Shown piece after piece: positions 26,303-37,556 of a DNA stretch of 64,000 nucleotides. The translations under genes and the position numbers were made by a program. Position 1 is the first letter of the stretch, and each line of letters starts with the position of its first letter. The notes under the pieces are model-generated. The model saw only the letters and a program-made list of their open reading frames with translations. It was not told the origin of the DNA and searched no databases. This DNA comes from Cyclina sinensis (Eukaryota > Mollusca > Bivalvia > Venerida > Veneridae), in the NCBI GenBank assembly GCA_012932295.1, contig JAAONU010000018.1:4210206-4274205 (forward strand), written 5' to 3'.

Positions 26303-27345
26303 TTCATCAAAAGCTTGCTGTTCTTTAGAAGTCCAAATGAAAGGTGTTTTCTTTGTTTTTTCTTTGATGGTGCTTCACATTTCAAAGGATGGCCATTAAG
26401 TAGGTTATTCAAGGGTCTTGCAATTGCAGAGAATCCTTTGATAAATCGCCTGAAGTAGCCAGCGTAACCGAGAAATTTTCTGACGTCTTTAACTGTCTTC
26501 GGCAAAGGCCAGTCATCGACGACTTTATTTTTTCTCATGATCGGCTCCTATTCCATCTTTTGAAACGATGTGGCCGAGATATGTTACGCTTTCTTTGAAA
26601 AATTCACACTTCTTGGGGCTTATTTTCAAGTTATTTTCAGCAAGGCGTTGGAAGACTGAGTCAAGGTGAGCTATGTGTGTGTCAATATCTCTGGAGAATA
26701 TTATGATATCATCAAGGTAAATCATACACTCTCTCAAGTTCAAATCGCCCATGGTTCTCTCCATTAATCTTTGAAAGGTTGCGGGCGCGTTAGTTAGGCC
26801 GAAGGGCATTCGTCGACACTGGTAAAATCCCAGGCCCCATACTTGGAATGCAGTTTTCCCTTTGTCGTCGTCATCCATTTCAACCTGCCAGTAACCTGAT
26901 TTTAAGTCTAATTTTGAGAAGTATCTGGAACCGGAGAGCATATGCAGGGTGTCATCGATTTTTGGAATAGGATAAGCATCTCGGACTGTCCGTTGGTTTA
27001 GTTTGCGATAATCGATACAAAACCGAATATTGCCATCCTTCTTCCGAACGATAACCACGTTAGAAGACCAAGGACTTTTGGATTCATCGATAGCTCCCAT
27101 ATCCAACATTTCCTGCAGATGTTCACGTATCTCGTTGTATATTCCAGGTGGTATTTTTCTAATAGGTTCTTTGAACGGCTTGTCATCAGTTAATTTAATT
27201 TTGTGCTTAACCTTATCTGTGCAGCCAAGATCGTATTTGTGCTTTGGAAAGATGGTATCCCATTTCTTGAATAGTTTGTACAATCTCACTTGTTGTTCCT
27301 TTGTTAGTTTCTTTACGTCAATTTCAACACCAAAATCTTTTTTTT
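26299..27345 (-). pseudogene. Retrotransposon reverse transcriptase segment (frame-broken)
   Basis: RT motifs are in order: IRFCIDYRKLN, FSKLDLKSGYWQ, MPFGLTNAPATFQ, the catalytic YLDD (residues ~191-194 of the 26525-27289 ORF), CEFF and YLGHIVS. The thumb/connection (DWPLPKTVKDVRKFLGY) continues in another frame after ~26530. Upstream the frame reaches an A-run at 27338-27346, where a shift leads to a short Pro-rich upstream frame. Intact catalytic Asp residues suggest recent activity. Confidence 0.9.
27337..27343 (-). promoter_or_regulatory. Candidate -1 frameshift heptamer A AAA AAG
   Basis: In the upstream frame the codons read TTA AAA AAA AAG, then hit a stop eight codons later. A -1 slip on A AAA AAG enters the RT frame at Asp-Phe-Gly exactly. 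It may instead be a homopolymer length mutation or assembly error. Confidence 0.35.
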
Positions 27346-27461
27346 TAAATTGTATTGTTCATAGTCATGTTTGTTTTCTATTTCAGGTACTGGATGTGGA
27401 TGAGATGTCGGACTTCCAAAGGGGTGAGGTAAGTATGACGGAACTTCTTGCAGAGTACACC

Positions 27462-27508
27462 TAAAGACCAATACAAATCAATTGAATATACAATCAATAC
27501 ATCTTCCT
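27462..27508 (-). repeat. LTR fragment inside the LTR element
   Basis: About 47 bp nearly identical to LTR positions ~23277-23322 (acacctaaagaccaatac...), abutting pol coding sequence. It marks an internal deletion or recombination junction that probably removed gag. Confidence 0.8.
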
Positions 27509-27639
27509 TATCATATGAGAAACAACAACATTAAAAAATGTTTTGGAGAAGAAATAAAAAAAACAAAAAAAAAACAAAAGGAAAAAAACAATGAACAGAT
27601 AATCAAACGCACACACACACACAAAATAAATTCTAACTC

Positions 27640-27718
27640 TAGCTGGGATTCAACCTATACTGGGTAAGAAATGTTCAGTCCTTTGGTCAGCGATCTAACC
27701 GACTGCGCTAATGAGAAA
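27640..27718 (-). repeat. tRNA-derived SINE head inside LTR element
   Basis: Minus strand A box TAGCGCAGTCGG (27699-27710) and B box GGTTGAATCCC (27645-27655) at tRNA spacing. Downstream, in element orientation, comes a GT-repeat and T-rich tail to ~27509. It is nested in the internal region that lacks gag. Confidence 0.65.
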
Positions 27719-28494
27719 CATGACTTATTCTATGCTAGTTTTTCCAATAGATTATTACCGATATACGGGTTAAGTCAGGCGTGAAAATTTTACCTGTAAA
27801 AAGCTTGAAGGTAAAAAAAACACACACAGGTGAAAATAAATAAATAGCCGACTCGTTATATAAAAGCAAAATCTAAGTCTTAACACAAATTATAGCTAAA
27901 GAAACTTTCCAACAACTCTAAACACAGAACGATTCTAAATTTCTAAACAAATAAAATTATAAATAATCTTATCTTTACCCACGAACTATCAACCGTATTT
28001 TGATACATATTTGTTTCAAATGAAACATAAAGGGCAATCAGACGAGCCAAATATAGGAGTATAGGGGAAAAAAATTGTAGGTCAGTGAGAAAAAAAAACA
28101 AGTTAGCCCACGAAAGAAAACAAACTTTGCAGAAAATATCAACTGTCACCTGTCAAAAAAAAATTTTTTTTCCTAAATCAATGATTCAGTAATACAATAA
28201 CATATCAAATATTATCTGCGGTTAAATATATTATACCACAAAATTATGCATTATTTTTATTGCAGCTCTTTCAAAATGCACTAAGTTCAAAAGTCATGTG
28301 CTCCATCTGTGTAGAATCAACTGTCACTGCGCAATTACATTTTTCTGCTGTTTCATTAGACCAGTCTTGTATCTAGAGTACTCACGAGTCTTCAAATTGA
28401 CTATCTGCCTACATCACTATCTTGAACTGTCACAGCATAACTGTAGAATCAGCTCTTGCTTATATTCCCAAAATAAGTAGATGCGGATCCTAAA

Positions 28495-28506
28495 CGTTGG
28501 GCGCCA
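28495..28506 (-). other. Primer-binding site, tRNA-Lys type
   Basis: Minus strand TGGCGCCCAACG begins 1 bp inside the 5' LTR end. It matches the 3' end complement of the tRNA-Lys(1,2) primer known from retroelements; similarity fades after ~13 bases. Confidence 0.75.
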
Positions 28507-28507
28507 A

Positions 28508-28971
28508 TGTCGACGGTTAGCGTGTTTAGCAGTTATGGACGTGGGTATTAGGGGATAATGGACAACCAGACAAATATCAACAGTTCCATAATCTATTCTT
28601 CACTGAATACGATAGTCGTCTGTAATAAACATAAACAAACCATAAGGGCAAAGAAAATGATAAATAAAACAATTACACCTAAAGACCAATACAAATCAAT
28701 TGAATACACAATCAATACATCTTTATGAAGAAATTAAATCATTTTACCTGTGCAAGTATAAATATACAAGCATATAGTTTGGGCTGTTTATCATAAGCAA
28801 ACAATGGCGATGTTTTGTTTTGATTTTTGAAGTAAGCGGGGAGGAAACGGGATTGAAAAGACTGGTTACTAACTAATCGAATTATCGGAAAGGGTGTTCT
28901 TAGCAAACGGACCTGAGGTAAGACGTATATATATATGAATAAATCGATTCGAATAAAGGAACCCTATAACA
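28508..28971 (-). repeat. LTR (5' LTR of the minus-strand element)
   Basis: 464 bp and ~98% identical to 23114-23585. It starts tgtcgacggttagcg on the plus strand and ends ccctataaca. Confidence 0.93.
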
Positions 28972-30501
28972 ATTACAATGACGCTAAATTGTGCAGGTTC
29001 TGAAAATATAACGCGTCATTCAATTTTGTATAAAACCTTAAAAGTATATACTTTCATATCTTCAGGATATTAAAGCTGGTGGAAATAATGGTATCGCCCC
29101 TTTTCAATGAATAATCTCAAAATGCCCAAAAACTTCTCAAGAACTTCAAGAACAAGATATGCACTGTCACAGCAACTCTATACATTCTTGTGTATAAAGG
29201 TCAACTACAGGGGTTAGTTTACACCGTTCAAACATGTTTTTGTTTTGCTGCAGTAGAAGATTGGGGAAAAAAAGAACCATTCACCGTCGGACACACTGCA
29301 AAACTATGATATCTTTGCTTGTAAACGTCTTTTTTTTCTTTTCAATCAAGTAGTTCTTAAAACATTGTCTTTATATTCCAGTAAATTGTATAGAGATACT
29401 TGAACAGTTGTATGTGCTATAGGAAAGCTCAGCAATGAAAGCATTTACTCTTCCTAAATGATCCTTACATTTAAAATTGAACCATTATAACATTTGTATG
29501 GGAAATAGAAAAAATGTAAGCCCCTGATGTTTGAGGAAAAATGCTTTAATATTTGAATTATGCTCCTTTTCATTTTGTGCGCATGCCTCGTACCATCTTT
29601 ATCTCCCACCATTTTACTACTTAACTAGATTAATCGAAGTAAGTCATGATAATATTTGTTTTTTCTTAGACGAAACATTATCAAAATTTCCAATATATCG
29701 ACCTGCAAAGTTTAATTGAGATTGCACGAGTAAATGTTTAACAATCAGAATACAAGTAGCAGACATGTTCAATGGTTTCAATGTTAACGGTATATCATCC
29801 GCCTGATGCGTTCTTTACATATACAACATAGGCTGACTTTAGAATTGTAGATGACCACGATCAGATATGTTTTGCTGTTACAGGCCCTTTTCCTGGAACT
29901 TGAAAATGACTGTAGTTTGTCTGACTGGTTTGACAGAGTAAATTAGAGACAGTTATTAAAAAGTCACATTTTTTTGATCTTCGAAATTTGTTTACACAAA
30001 TAATGTAAAATGAAACTTAATACAAAACACTACGCGCTATAAACAATTTAAATCTGATATTACATGTACATATATTTATTGTTATTAATCAACGGTGCAA
30101 TAACTATCTCATTTGATGTATGTTTATTATCAATACGTACAATCGCACTAGTATATATCAATAATGCTGTATGGAATAAAAACAATAGCCTTGTGTACAT
30201 TTCTTTCTATTCTTTATAACGTTATATAATGAGGTATGACACCGAGACGTTAAACCCTAACAGTAACGTGGTGCTTGAAAACAAATATACACGACGAAAT
30301 AAAATTAACAGTTTATCAGACACTATGCATAACTTTACAGAAGTTAAAAGAAACGATCAACTATACACAATGGTTTACTCTGATGCAGGTTGGCTACCGT
30401 TAAATCAAAAACTAAAATCGTAACTAATTTGAAATTAAATTTAAATAACAGAATGGAATAGTGTATAATAAAAGTATGCAAGCTTTGATGGAAACAAAAT
30501 A
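28972..30501. other. Intergenic between LTR element and GT92 paralogue B
   Basis: AT-rich, no clear repeat. A 64-codon ATG ORF at 30229-30423 is the only frame of note (see separate entry). Confidence 0.5.
30229..30423 (+). pseudogene. Possible relic of a GT92 first exon (weak)
   Basis: 64 codons from ATG. Its end, SDAGWLPLNQKLKS, weakly resembles the exon-1 segment of paralogue A (DENAWLPVDNRKTM) and lies 80 bp upstream of paralogue B. It then stops where FVFSAYF should follow. The similarity covers about 14 residues only and may be chance. Confidence 0.2.
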
Positions 30502-33500
30502 ATGAAGATAAAAATAAAGAAGGTGTGTATGTGGATTATATGTATTCAAATGATGTTAGTTGTAATCCATGTGCGCTTCTACAACAGTTTTGTTAACGGA
30601 AATAGTTTAGCTGATGCAGAACCGGAATATAAGTCATCTTTCGACGCTCAGACACCAGTATACAGGTTAAAACAACAGGTGAATGTAACAGTTCTCAGAG
30701 TTTTAACAGTAAAACAATTAAGTGAAGGTGACATTAGGCTAAATAAGTCTTGGAATCTTTCGATGGGGGAAGCGAAATCATTAGAAAGAAACACGAGTAA
30801 TCATCAACAGTCAGCTAATGCATCAGAAGGAAAAGAGTTGAAAATAAAAAATGAACCAGTTAAAAGAAAGGAAAAGAGAAGACCTGGTGTTGGGAGTTTG
30901 CAAACATGCACGGATATTGCTTTCCCCATGCATTTAGAAAAAGAAGAGGTGTGGCAACCAGTTGATGATCAGAATGCGTTTGTGTTTTCGTCGTATTTTG
31001 TGGAGAAAGGTAGAAAGATTGTCATCACTGGTACTAGAACTCAACAACGGTTTGTTTATTTTTGCATCTTCTGGAAGAAGGAAGAAGGGTTAAACACCGC
31101 TGGACAAGGCAGTGTGGTAGAAAAACTACTTCCGGAGGGACATAAATTGAGGTGAACAATTTTGTACTGATGTTGTTTTTGTTACATTCAGTATATTACA
31201 TCATTGATACGAGTATCAGAAATTTCACATGCATGATCTATGACGGTGACAGTATCGTTGACTATTTGTTAACCTCATTTCCTTGCTTTGATGATATCGT
31301 CTATTTCAAAGTGCACGAATTTAACGAATTTTTCTAATTCACCAATTACATTTTTTTCAAAAAGCCATTCTATTCATTTAAGAAATAGAGCATTATCTAG
31401 CGGCAGGAATAGAAATGGTATAGAAACATATAGGTTTGTTACTTTGTTAAGCGATTTTTCTTTAATTACTTTGAAAACAAGTTAAATGTAACGACACTGC
31501 ATTTTCAAATGTGGACAGAAATAAACAAAAAATTGTTTAATCAGACATGTAAAGATAAAACGGTTATTTATAAAGATGCATTATATAGATGTAATTTGGA
31601 GAAAAATAATTTCACGAGAGAAGCTGTCTTACACGCAAAACGTGATTACAAGTATTGTTGCAGGAAAACTAAAAATGAACATAATAAATAATTAGTTTGT
31701 AAAATGAGAGACATGAAGTGTAAAAGTTCTCGGTTAGTTTTTGAAAATTTTTAAGCAAAATAAAAGACAACCTATTGGTGAGAACATAGGTACCCAGGAC
31801 TTGTTCAATCATTTCAAGAATTTAATACAAAGCAATGAATTTTTGTAAATCAGGAAGTTAATGAGTATATACGACAATTTTCAGAGAATGATAATGAAAC
31901 TTGTACTTTTGAGGAACTTGATATGCCACTTACTACCCGAGAAATACTAGATGCAGTCAAGCGTTTGGACAATAACAAGGTTTATGCACAAGATAACATA
32001 ATATATGAGTATTTTTAAGAAAGTATTAATATCACAGCATATTCTATAGAGATTATATTTAATTATACTTTTTAAAAGGAGAGAATTTCCGAAAAGCTTG
32101 TCCAAGAGAATAATTATTCCAGTTCAAATAAAAGGTAATCATTGAGCCTAACAATTACAGGGGAGTAACTCTGATAAGTTGTTTCGCCAATCTCTTTACA
32201 AATATATTGAAAATTGGGCCGATCAGAATGATATTTTGATATGCTCAGTTCGGATTTAGGTCAAGTTTTAGCACGGCAGATGCAGTATTTATGTTGAATA
32301 CTTTAACTGCGAAACAGCTTCAAAATAAATAAAATCTTGTGTTGTTTTTTTTACTTTTTAAAAAGCATACAATTTAATAGATAGGCCATGTTATGGTATA
32401 AATTGCTTAAAGCTGGAATTGATTGGAGTTGTTTGCTTTAATAAGATCATTGTATGACGAGGTAAGATTATGTGTCCGCCATAAGAATTCGCTGAAGTGG
32501 CCTTTTTCAGAAACAATGGAAGGTTTAATTGAAAAATAAATCTTTAAAAGAGTTAGTAACCTATTGGGAAAATATAAGAATTTGAACACAAAAATGTTGC
32601 CTTTAGAAAAGGAAACAGATTAATTTAACTTATAGATCGATATTTAATAGACAGAAAATGGAAATCTTAGATAATTTTAACTATTTGGAAAATGCCTTTT
32701 TAAGCGGCTGTTCTTTTTTTTACGGCCACTCAAATGTTAGCTTGTGAAAGACTAAATAGCTCACCTTGCTTGAGTAGTTACAAAGCATGAAACCCATTTA
32801 TCACATCCAGTCCAAGAAAATATCGAATTATAATAATTGGGCTCCAAATAATCTAATTTTATTCCAATACTGTACTGCTGTAAACATTTAAGCAAAATAT
32901 AAAGAATAAATACGTTAAGTTTTGGAAAAAATTACTGCAATCCTTGATACCTAATTTTCATTTAATAAACAAGTGTCCAGAGAAGTCAAATATATTTCAG
33001 TTACCAACAGAGGGTAATGTTTTAAAACATAAAATATTTCTTAAAAAAACAAGCTTAATATAGGATCGAAACCACTTGTCACTTACCAAATAATGAAAGT
33101 GTTTTTAACAGTATTTTTTTAGTCACTACCTTGAACTTACATAATTAAAAACTATTGGTAATCATATGGTGTTGATGTGGTGCTGAAATGTTGAAATGCT
33201 CAGAGGTTTTTATTTACTTTTCAGATATTCCTCTGTGCTCTTCGAATGTTCCTTGCGCTCATACGCTGGTATACCTTCACACGTTTCTTTGGTGAATAGA
33301 CCCTGTGGACCTCCTAGCAACCTTTTAAAAGTTCACATGACAACTAAACCTGAACATTACCCTCGATGTTTCACAGTCTGCCTTACACCCTTGCACTCTC
33401 TGTATGACAATGCTTATGAGCTTATCGAGTGGATCGAACTTAACAGAATTCTAGGAGCAGAAAAATTTGTTATTTATAATTACTCTATAGCTAACAATGT

Positions 33501-34179
33501 TCAGAAAATTCTTGACTTTTACCGAAAGCAAGGGTTGGTTGAAATGGTACAGTGGCGTTTGCCGATGGAGGTTCGAAATTTCAATGGCACTAAATTACCA
33601 GAAATCCACTACTTTGGTCAGGTTATTGCATTACAAGATTGTTTATATAGGAATAAAGTTTATTCAGAATTGATAGTTAACATCGATCTTGACGAATTTA
33701 TAATACCACGTGGTGAAAATGTAAACAATTGGAAGCAAATGCTAGCAACACTTGGAAACAGATCGGGAGCATATATTGTTCGAAACACTTTCTTTCGGAA
33801 GGAATGGGAAAGTACATATATTGACAGACAGGATGAAGTGGACAAATATAGACTGGTTACACTTAAAAAGCTTCATCATGAAGAAGAAATTTTTCCTGTA
33901 AAAAGAAGGTCTAAATATTTTGCCCGAACTGGACTAGTTTCCCAGGTAATGATACATGCCGTGTTATTCTTGCCGAAAATAAACATTGCCCAGCAAGTAC
34001 CAATAGAAATAGCACTTCTTCATCACTATAGAGACTGGGAGAATGATATTACACTACCATCAGAGAAAGTGTTCGATGATACAGTGCCACGAAAGTTTGG
34101 CGACAAGCTAATAAAGAACGTAAAAAGGGTCTGGTCAAATCTGGCTAGTTTAAATATAAATATACCCGCATGTTTGTGA
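30502..34179 (+). CDS. Glycosyltransferase family 92 protein, paralogue B (2 exons)
   Basis: Exons 30502-31151 and 33225-34179 (donor gtgaac, acceptor ttttcag, phase 2) give 534 residues, the longest copy owing to a longer Lys-rich stem. Residues ~8-27 (VCMWIICIQMMLVVIHVRF) form the membrane anchor. Exon 1 ends with the shared module CTDIAFPMHL, VWQPVDD, AFVFSSYF and LPEGH. Exon 2 has FTVCLTPL, LIEWIELNRILGAEKFVIYNYS, EIHYFGQ, the DLDEFIIP metal/nucleotide motif and LLHHYRDW. It is a predicted Golgi type II transferase; acceptor unknown. AATAAA occurs 56 bp after the stop. The 2.07-kb intron contains a decayed LINE. Confidence 0.9.
31500..33060 (+). pseudogene. Decayed LINE (non-LTR) reverse transcriptase in intron of paralogue B
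   Basis: Fragments in changing frames follow LINE order: a basic linker (KDALYRCNLEKNNF, AVLHAKRDYKYCCRK), TTREILDAVKRLDNNK, the RT stretch NYRGVTLISCFANLFTNILK, AQFGFRSSFSTADAVF, a KAYNLIDRPCYG segment, and MEILDNFNYLENAF. Stops are frequent, so it is inactive. The orientation matches the host gene. CR1/L2-type is my best guess. Confidence 0.7.
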
Positions 34180-34234
34180 CCTACATAATCATGAGCTTAA
34201 AAAACATATTGCGATTTTCAAAAAATGTCATTTG

Positions 34235-34240
34235 AATAAA
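34235..34240 (+). promoter_or_regulatory. Poly(A) signal of GT92 paralogue B
   Basis: AATAAA 56 bp after the stop, implying a short 3' UTR. Confidence 0.45.
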
Positions 34241-34395
34241 TCAAAAGAATTTCCGAAGCTTAATTGATGCATACGACATTAGAGCTTGTTAACTGCCCAT
34301 TTTCTTTTCAGAAGTACGTTTTCAAATTTTAATAATCTCCACCATTAATTCAACATACTTACATAACAATGATGGTCGGTAGAGAGACGAAATCT

Positions 34396-34609
34396 TTAAC
34401 CCTTAACCTGCTGGAACCTAAATTGATTAGCCTTTGCCACCAGTATAGAGCCAGGCCAGCCTGCACATCCGTGCAGTCTGACCAGGCTCTATACTGTTGG
34501 TAGCTGAATTTTTGAATTTTGATATTGAAATCCCTTAAACTTTGAATGGACTGTTCCAAATTCAAAGCTGGACAAATCCATTACAAAAATTCAGCAGGTT
34601 CAGGGTTAA
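34396..34609. mobile_element. MITE with TTAA ends and central hairpin
   Basis: Starts TTAACCCTTAACCTGCTGG and ends as the inverted copy CAGCAGGTTCAGGGTTAA; TTAA at both ends suggests a piggyBac-like target duplication. Inside, 34437-34505 folds into a long hairpin (ccagtatagagcc against ggctctatactg). It is non-coding and 214 bp long. Confidence 0.85.
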
Positions 34610-35034
34610 TGCTTATGCATGACTTAACGCCCGTTCTCAGACTGTCAGGTTGAATAAGCTGTAATAATGTTATTGATTTTATGTTTATAATATTTTTTGT
34701 TAGGAAATAAGCAAAACATGGACCATGATTATAGCACTGATATTATCATACAATTAATTACTTATACCAATTTAGTCATGCTATGTTACTAATGTTGGTT
34801 TTGCTACATTCACTTGGTCAATTTATACCGAATTACAGATTTAAACTATAAGAATATAAACGTATATCATGTATATCAGTCAAATTAAATGAATGAAAAT
34901 AAACATTCTGAATTAATACTGTTTGGGAGAGATTTGCATTGAAACATATTGATATACATATCAATAAAATAATCTGCGACATTCTTATGCTCTGAATGTG
35001 AAACCTGCTAAATGTCTTAAAACATTCTTGTTAA
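34610..35034. other. No feature seen
   Basis: AT-rich spacer between the MITE and the 150-bp repeat block. Confidence 0.5.
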
Positions 35035-36305
35035 AAGTCGTTATCAGTTCAACAAGAGCCATGTTACACATGGTTAATCCCCCCCCTGGGAAGAAGCTAC
35101 CTGAAGGTTGTACTCTCAAACACTCAATGTAATAATGTTTGAAGAAAATCCCACAAAAAATAGGCAAGGTAGAAATATTGTTCTTGCAAACTGCACTTCC
35201 TACCAATGTGCTATGTCAGTGTATTAAGTTTGAAGAAAATCGCTCAAGCACTTTTGGAGTTATGCTTCGGACTAAGTTTTTCAATTAAATCTGATAAAGG
35301 GGAATAATTCTAAAAGTAGGCAAGGTAGAGTTATTATATTCTTTCACACTGCACCTCCTCCAAATGTGCTCTTTCAGTATATGAAGTTTGAAGAAAATCA
35401 CTCAAGTACTTTTGGAGTTATGCTCTGGACAAAACTGGAACGGACGGACACACGGACGGACAGAGACCATTTCTAATATCCCCTTCACCTTTGGCGGGGG
35501 GATAATAAGTTCAAGAATTCAAGAATTAGATATACATGTATATGCTGGGATTTTTAAAATGTAAACAATTAAATCTCATAAAGGGGAATAACTCTAAAAA
35601 TAGGCAAGGTAGAGTTATTGGACTTGCACACTGCACTACCTACCAATGTGCTCTGTGAGTGTATGAAATTTGAATAAAATCCCTCAAGTAGTTTTGGAGT
35701 TATGCTCCGGACAAAATTTATCAAGTAATTCTGATTAATGGAAATAACTCTAATAATAGGCAAGGTAGAGTTATTATTCTTGCACACTGCACTACCTACT
35801 AATGTGCTCTGTCAGTGTATGAAGTTTGAATAAAATCCCTCAAGTAGTTTTAGAGTTATGCTCCGGACAAAATTTATCAAGTAATTCTGATAAAGGGGAA
35901 TAACTCTAAAAATAGGCAAGGTAGAGTTATTGGACTTGAACACTGCACTACCTACCAATGTGCTCTGTCAGTGTATGAAGTTTGAATAAAATCCCTCAAG
36001 TAGTTTTGGAGTTATGCTGCGGACAAAATTTATCAAGTAAATTTGATAAAGCGGAATAACTCTAAAAAAAGGCAAGGTAGAGTTATTGCACTTTCACACT
36101 GCACTACCTACCAATGTGCTCTGTCAGTGTATGAAGGTTGAATAAAATCCCTCAAGTAGTTTTGGAGTTATGCTCCGGACAAAATTGTTTCGGACGGAAT
36201 CACGGACGCACAGACGCACGGACGCACGGACACACGGACGCACAGACGCACGGACGGACGAAGGGCATTCCTAATATCCCCTCCGCCTTTGGCGGGGGGA
36301 TAATA
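35035..36305. repeat. Interspersed repeat with ~150-bp internal tandem units
   Basis: About six units share gataaaggggaataactct, ggcaaggtagagttattg, cactgcactacctaccaatg, tgctctgtcagtgtatgaag and gttttggagttatgctccgg. Two blocks each end with an acggacgg-type run and tcccctccgcctttggcggg-like sequence (~35440-35510 and ~36190-36303). It opens with acaagagccatgttacac at ~35052. It is non-coding. Similar blocks are, from memory, common in bivalve genomes. Confidence 0.8.
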
Positions 36306-36739
36306 AAATTTCATACTACTTGAGTGTTTCCAATAGAATAAATTAATATATCAATTTCCTATATCATTATATAATTTACATTCTATTTCGAAGTGGTATT
36401 CATCTTCAAGTTTCTTACAGATTTTACATACTCTGTTTGTAAAAGGAATGACTTATGTTTTTTTCCATCTACCCGCTTCGAATGGTCAAAAATGGAAAGG
36501 TTGTTCTGAAAATCAGTTTACCTGATAACAACACATATATTAAAGAACAAATTTGAAATTAGACATAAGTGTGCTGGACAATTCTTGGCTATTTTTGTCG
36601 TTTTAAAATAAACAGGAAATTTCGACAGATTGTGATAAAGAAATACCGAAGTGACTGGCGTGATCTCAATCGAGACGATATACCGGAAAAGTTGATTGGT
36701 TATGCTATGAGAAAATCTGAATGAAATTGTTTCTCATGA

Positions 36740-37556
36740 TTGATTCTTTCCAGAGATTGGCAAAGGTAGCATTTTCAGGAGCTAATAAAGTGAGATTGGG
36801 ACTTCATGTAACAACAGAATACTGAAGGATTTGATTTAGTTGTGTGTAAGCTAAATACTGTAGTGTAAACGGAATATATAAGTGGGTATCCGGCGATGGT
36901 GCCAAGACTATTATTCAGAATTATTGTAAATAACTTGCCTAACGCGCTAAGCAATGTAATGCATCTACAGTTATTTAGGTTACCGCTGTCACCATTTAGA
37001 AATATGAACAAGACTCTTGGAAATACCCTCTGGTAAGACAAACATTAAACAGTTTGTGAAAATACAGAAGTAAATTATCTTATACCATGCTTAAAGAATT
37101 CGTTTAAAAGTAAAGCATGGTCTATGCTAGAATTAAACTTAAAATTAACTGCGTTACAGGTTTTATAATTTCCTCTAGTGTAAGGTCAATGTTAAGTTCC
37201 GAAAATATTATCTGAATTCCATCGTTTAAATATCTCTCATTGAAAAAATAACATGCTCATCGGCTTGATAAAACCTACCCCCAGGATCATTTATTGACTT
37301 AAAATGATTCGCAGACGTATTAGCAGATAAAGACTTAGGATAATCCGTTGAAGAAACGCCCTTCAGTATTTTCCACAACTGTTTAGCATTTGAAAATTCA
37401 GAGCATACAGATCTTTTTGTCTCTTCTTTGCTAAAATTAAAGCGTTTAGATCGCAAAATTTGCTTATAATCTGTTCTAGCCTTACATAAAGCTTTTCAGT
37501 TAAAGTCAATTTTACTTTCTCTAAAAGCGTTTAAAACAACAATAAAACATGCGCTG
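36740..37556 (-). pseudogene. Decayed LINE reverse transcriptase (N-terminal part)
   Basis: On the minus strand the linker (KLFCKARTDYKQIL, NAKQLWKILKGVSSTDYP, NHFKSINDPGGRFYQADE) is followed by an RT fragment (GDSGNLNNCRCITLLSALGK, LFTIILNN), with stops. With the endonuclease fragment at 40870-41560 on the same strand it probably represents one LINE insertion, later split. Confidence 0.7.

Larger units (their letters stand above)
23114..28971 (-). mobile_element. Ty3/gypsy-type LTR retrotransposon, gag-less and frame-broken
   Basis: Two direct LTRs (23114-23585 and 28508-28971) bracket a minus-strand pol region in the order RT-RNase H-integrase, the Ty3/gypsy order. A primer-binding site lies beside the upstream LTR and a purine tract beside the other. 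The LTRs differ by about eight substitutions and one ~8-bp indel (~98% identical), so insertion was fairly recent. No gag or protease is recognisable between 27495 and 28490; that space holds an LTR scrap, a SINE head and AT-rich filler. Flanks (cataa and attac) do not form a target-site duplication. The element inserted next to an older mariner relic. Confidence 0.92.

Noticed and set aside
27378..27430. Captured host exon (cag|gtactg...gag|gtaagt) on the plus strand inside the LTR element
   Set aside because: The same bases read on the minus strand give a Pro-rich frame that runs up to the RT frame, so it is better explained as pol sequence; splice-like borders are likely chance.
23109..28976. 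Target-site duplication of the LTR element
   Set aside because: cataa and attac do not match in any 4-5 bp register.
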